Assembly: GCA_017882935.1 (NCBI GenBank)
Contig: JADGOP010000138.1
Coordinates: 1 to 6,567, forward strand
Reading direction: 5' to 3'
DNA from: Actinomycetota bacterium
Lineage (GTDB): Bacteria; Actinomycetota; Acidimicrobiia; Acidimicrobiales; Iamiaceae
DNA: 6,567 nucleotides
A model generated the notes under the pieces. It searched no databases, had not been told where the DNA came from, and saw only the letters and a list, made by a program, of their open reading frames with translations. The translations under genes were made by a program, and so were the position numbers. Shown in pieces: positions 5,428-6,567 of the stretch (position 1 is its first letter; each line of letters starts with the position of its first letter).

Positions 5428-5690
5428 CTGAACATGCTCTCGAGGTCGTGGCGGGAGTAGGCGCGGAACGCCACCATGGTGCGCGTCTCGATGATGCCGG
5501 GCAGCGCCGCCAGGTGCCTCGTGACCACATCGGCCAAGTCGTCGTGGTGGCGGACGCGGATCACCGCGACGAGGTCGACGTCGCCGGCGACCGAGTACAC
5601 CTCGGCCACGCCGTCGATCTCGGTCAGCTCGCTGGCGAGGTCGGCGATGCGGGCGGGCTCGACTTTGATCAGGGCGAACGCGGCGATCAC
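5412..5690 (-). CDS. Stand-alone Lrp/AsnC ligand-binding (RAM) domain protein
   Basis: This 92-residue protein consists only of the alpha-beta RAM domain of Lrp/AsnC regulators. It begins with strand MIAAFALIKV, then a helix, the strand pair GVAEVYSVAGDVDLVAVIRV (27-46) with the conserved G36-D37-x-D39 ligand-site turn, a second helix (DDLADVVTRHLAAL) and the final strand GIIETRTMVAF. The DNA-binding helix-turn-helix of full-length Lrp proteins is absent, and upstream sequence belongs to another gene, so this is a natural stand-alone form rather than a truncation. Such proteins form dimers or octamers and bind amino acids, and may modulate full-length Lrp partners. GTG 5690 is supported by a -10 element ending 7 nt upstream. 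The gene overlaps nothing but ends 10 bp from trpD, so a link to amino-acid metabolism is tempting but unproven. Confidence 0.9.
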   Translation of the reverse strand: MIAAFALIKVEPARIADLASELTEIDGVAEVYSVAGDVDLVAVIRVRHHDDLADVVTRHLAALPGIIETRTMVAFRAYSRHDLESMFSLGAD

Positions 5691-5697
5691 GCGGCGG

Positions 5698-5703
5698 ATC
5701 CTA
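5698..5703 (-). promoter_or_regulatory. -10 element of the RAM-domain gene, sharing its TAG with the upstream stop codon
   Basis: On the minus strand TAGGAT is followed by 7 nt and then GTG 5690. Its first three bases are the TAG stop codon of the coiled-coil gene. The RAM gene could thus be transcribed as a leaderless mRNA as well as by read-through. No good -35 match is seen. Confidence 0.55.
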
Positions 5704-6363
5704 CTGGTGGGTGGTGGGGTGCAGCCCGGCCTCGTCGGCGCGGCCGGTGGCCTCGATGACGCCGGGGCCCTGCGAGGGCGGCGGCCCGGGGGGCGGCGGC
5801 GGGATGGGGACCCCGAGGCCCGCAGTGGTCTCGATCACCTGGAGCTCGGCCTGGGCCTGCTGGATGCGGTCGGCCCGCTCGATGAGGTCGTCGACCGCCG
5901 TGGGCGTGCCCTGCAGCTGCGGCGTGGCGCTCTCGACGCGGGCCATCTCGACGACCCGGTGGGCGAGGCGCTCGATGTTGCGGACCTCGTTCGTGAGCGT
6001 GCCGAGCGCGATGCGCCGCTCGGTGGTGCCGAGCTTCGCCACGGCCACGAGGCGCTCGTCGAGGGCCACGGCCTCGCGCTCGACGTCGTCGGCGAGGCGC
6101 TGCACCGAGGTGGGTGCGTCGCGCCGGAGCCGGCGCTTGGTGCCACGGACGGCCCGCACCGCGTTGACGGCGCTCTGGAGACGGCGGTGGAGGCGAGCCG
6201 CCGGGATGGGGCTGGCGAGCCACGTGAGCGGCGCGTCGGTGCGCACCGACGGGGAGACCCGCAGCCGGCGCCGGATCCGGCTGAGCGTGAGGGCGGCGAC
6301 GGCCACCAACACCAGCAGGACGATGACGACCTTGCTCAGGAACACCGTGAGGACCCAACCCAT
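5701..6363 (-). CDS. Hypothetical membrane-anchored coiled-coil protein
   Basis: I do not recognise a family for this 220-residue protein. It begins with one hydrophobic segment (about 5-28, with VVIVLLVLVAVAAL) followed at once by arginines (RIRRRLR), which suggests an N-terminal anchor with the remainder in the cytoplasm. A basic stretch (60-81) leads into a long charged helical region (about 85-180) with heptad-like spacing, likely a coiled coil. The end is proline-rich (VPIPPPPPGPPP near 185-197) and probably disordered. No enzymatic motif is seen. ATG 6361-6363 is supported by a leaderless-type -10 element 7 nt upstream. It lies 21 bp after an exonuclease-like gene and 10 bp before the RAM-domain gene, so the three may be co-transcribed. 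High Arg and Ala content is typical of the genome and not a sign of transfer. Similar anchor-plus-helix proteins can be envelope or division scaffolds, but that is speculation. Confidence 0.75.
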   Translation of the reverse strand: MGWVLTVFLSKVVIVLLVLVAVAALTLSRIRRRLRVSPSVRTDAPLTWLASPIPAARLHRRLQSAVNAVRAVRGTKRRLRRDAPTSVQRLADDVEREAVALDERLVAVAKLGTTERRIALGTLTNEVRNIERLAHRVVEMARVESATPQLQGTPTAVDDLIERADRIQQAQAELQVIETTAGLGVPIPPPPPGPPPSQGPGVIEATGRADEAGLHPTTHQ

Positions 6364-6370
6364 CGGGTCA

Positions 6371-6376
6371 AGGCTA
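6371..6376 (-). promoter_or_regulatory. -10 element of the coiled-coil protein gene, leaderless type
   Basis: On the minus strand TAGCCT is followed by 7 nt and then ATG 6363. It matches only the minimal TAnnnT form, so it is the weakest hexamer of the five, but its distance from the start codon is the same as in the others. It lies in the 21-bp gap after the preceding gene. Confidence 0.45.
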
Positions 6377-6384
6377 CCGGGCCG

Positions 6385-6567
6385 TCACGGCCGTCCGCGG
6401 GCGCCCGGCTCGAACCGTGCCAGGCGGGGGAGCGGTGACGCCAGCACCCCGTCGGCGTGGAGCAACCGCACGTTGGCGGCCTCGCGGTCGAGCCACTGCC
6501 CGACGCACAGCAGCTCGTCGGCCTCGTCGCGTGCCACGGTGCCGGTGGGGGCCTCGCCGAGCTGGAG
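6385..6567 (-). CDS. C-terminal 60 residues of a protein resembling actinobacterial DEDDh exonucleases (partial)
   Basis: The minus-strand frame is open from the window edge to TGA at 6385-6387 and has strong high-GC codon bias. Visible pieces are DEADELLCVGQWLDREA, then NVRLLHADGVLASPLPRL and RFEPGA. This end, with an 'E-L-x-x-V-x-x-W-L' helix followed by 'V-R-L-L-x-x-D-G-x-x-A-x-P', resembles the tail of the large actinobacterial proteins that join a DnaQ-like DEDDh 3'-5' exonuclease to a UvrC/Cho-like GIY-YIG domain. The catalytic domains would lie beyond the window, so the family is a recalled resemblance only. The coding frame itself is well supported, since it fills the space up to 21 bp before the next gene. 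It would be the first visible member of the minus-strand cluster. Confidence 0.6.
   Translation of the reverse strand, partial: LQLGEAPTGTVARDEADELLCVGQWLDREAANVRLLHADGVLASPLPRLARFEPGARGRP

Noticed and set aside
4238..5530. A 430-codon minus-strand open frame opposite trpD
   Set aside because: It is a shadow frame; trpD has every family motif on the plus strand.
6380..6392. Short palindrome GGCCGT-C-ACGGCC at the end of the exonuclease-like gene
   Set aside because: It is only 6 bp per arm, GC-rich, and overlaps a stop codon; this is expected by chance at this composition.

Overview
This is a high-GC, gene-dense window. It carries a WhiB-family Fe-S regulator, a BldC-like helix-turn-helix protein, a probable DUF222/HNH-type tail and many transcripts that appear leaderless. 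Together these point to an actinobacterium; the gene mix would suit Acidimicrobiia or a relative, but no rRNA or other marker is present to settle it.

Layout. (1) 1-306: the last 39 codons of a plus-strand protein resembling the C-terminus of actinobacterial HNH endonucleases (3-122), then a decayed minus-strand fragment of a streptogramin-lyase/NHL-type beta-propeller repeat (about 184-300). (2) 307-2131: a peroxide/iron module on the plus strand. It has a perfect 17-bp Fur/PerR-type palindrome (307-323) overlapping the promoter of a PerR-like Fur-family repressor (353-802), a rubrerythrin lacking the rubredoxin domain (821-1240), a 13-bp GCAA-capped hairpin (1265-1294), the broken 5' end of a heterodisulfide-reductase-like Fe-S protein (from 1326) and a complete DUF3501 protein (1529-2131). 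(3) 2132-3075: two regulators, BldC-like (2208-2543) and WhiB-like (2839-3075), separated by 295 bp holding a candidate promoter framed by inverted repeats and GC-rich hairpins. (4) 3109-5401: an acyl-CoA dehydrogenase and a solitary anthranilate phosphoribosyltransferase (trpD), each with its own leaderless-type promoter. (5) 5402-6567: a minus-strand cluster convergent with trpD: the C-terminal end of a probable exonuclease-family protein, a membrane-anchored coiled-coil protein and a stand-alone Lrp/AsnC ligand-binding (RAM) domain protein.

How the genes fit together. The PerR-like protein has all five regulatory-metal ligands and all four structural-zinc cysteines of the peroxide-sensing Fur branch. 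Its likely operator covers its own -35 region, so it probably represses itself and, by read-through across an 18-bp gap, the rubrerythrin, a peroxide-reducing di-iron protein. Fe-S protein and DUF3501 genes are familiar rubrerythrin neighbours, so the cluster reads as a peroxide-response operon. In this copy the Fe-S gene stops making sense after its first CxxCxxCxxxC motif, as if most of it were deleted.

The clearest global pattern is in initiation. Five genes (PerR-like, acyl-CoA dehydrogenase, trpD, RAM protein, coiled-coil protein) have TAG-starting TAnnnT -10 hexamers ending 6-8 nt before the start codon, as expected for leaderless mRNAs. Operon-internal genes (rubrerythrin, Fe-S, DUF3501) instead have Shine-Dalgarno sequences.
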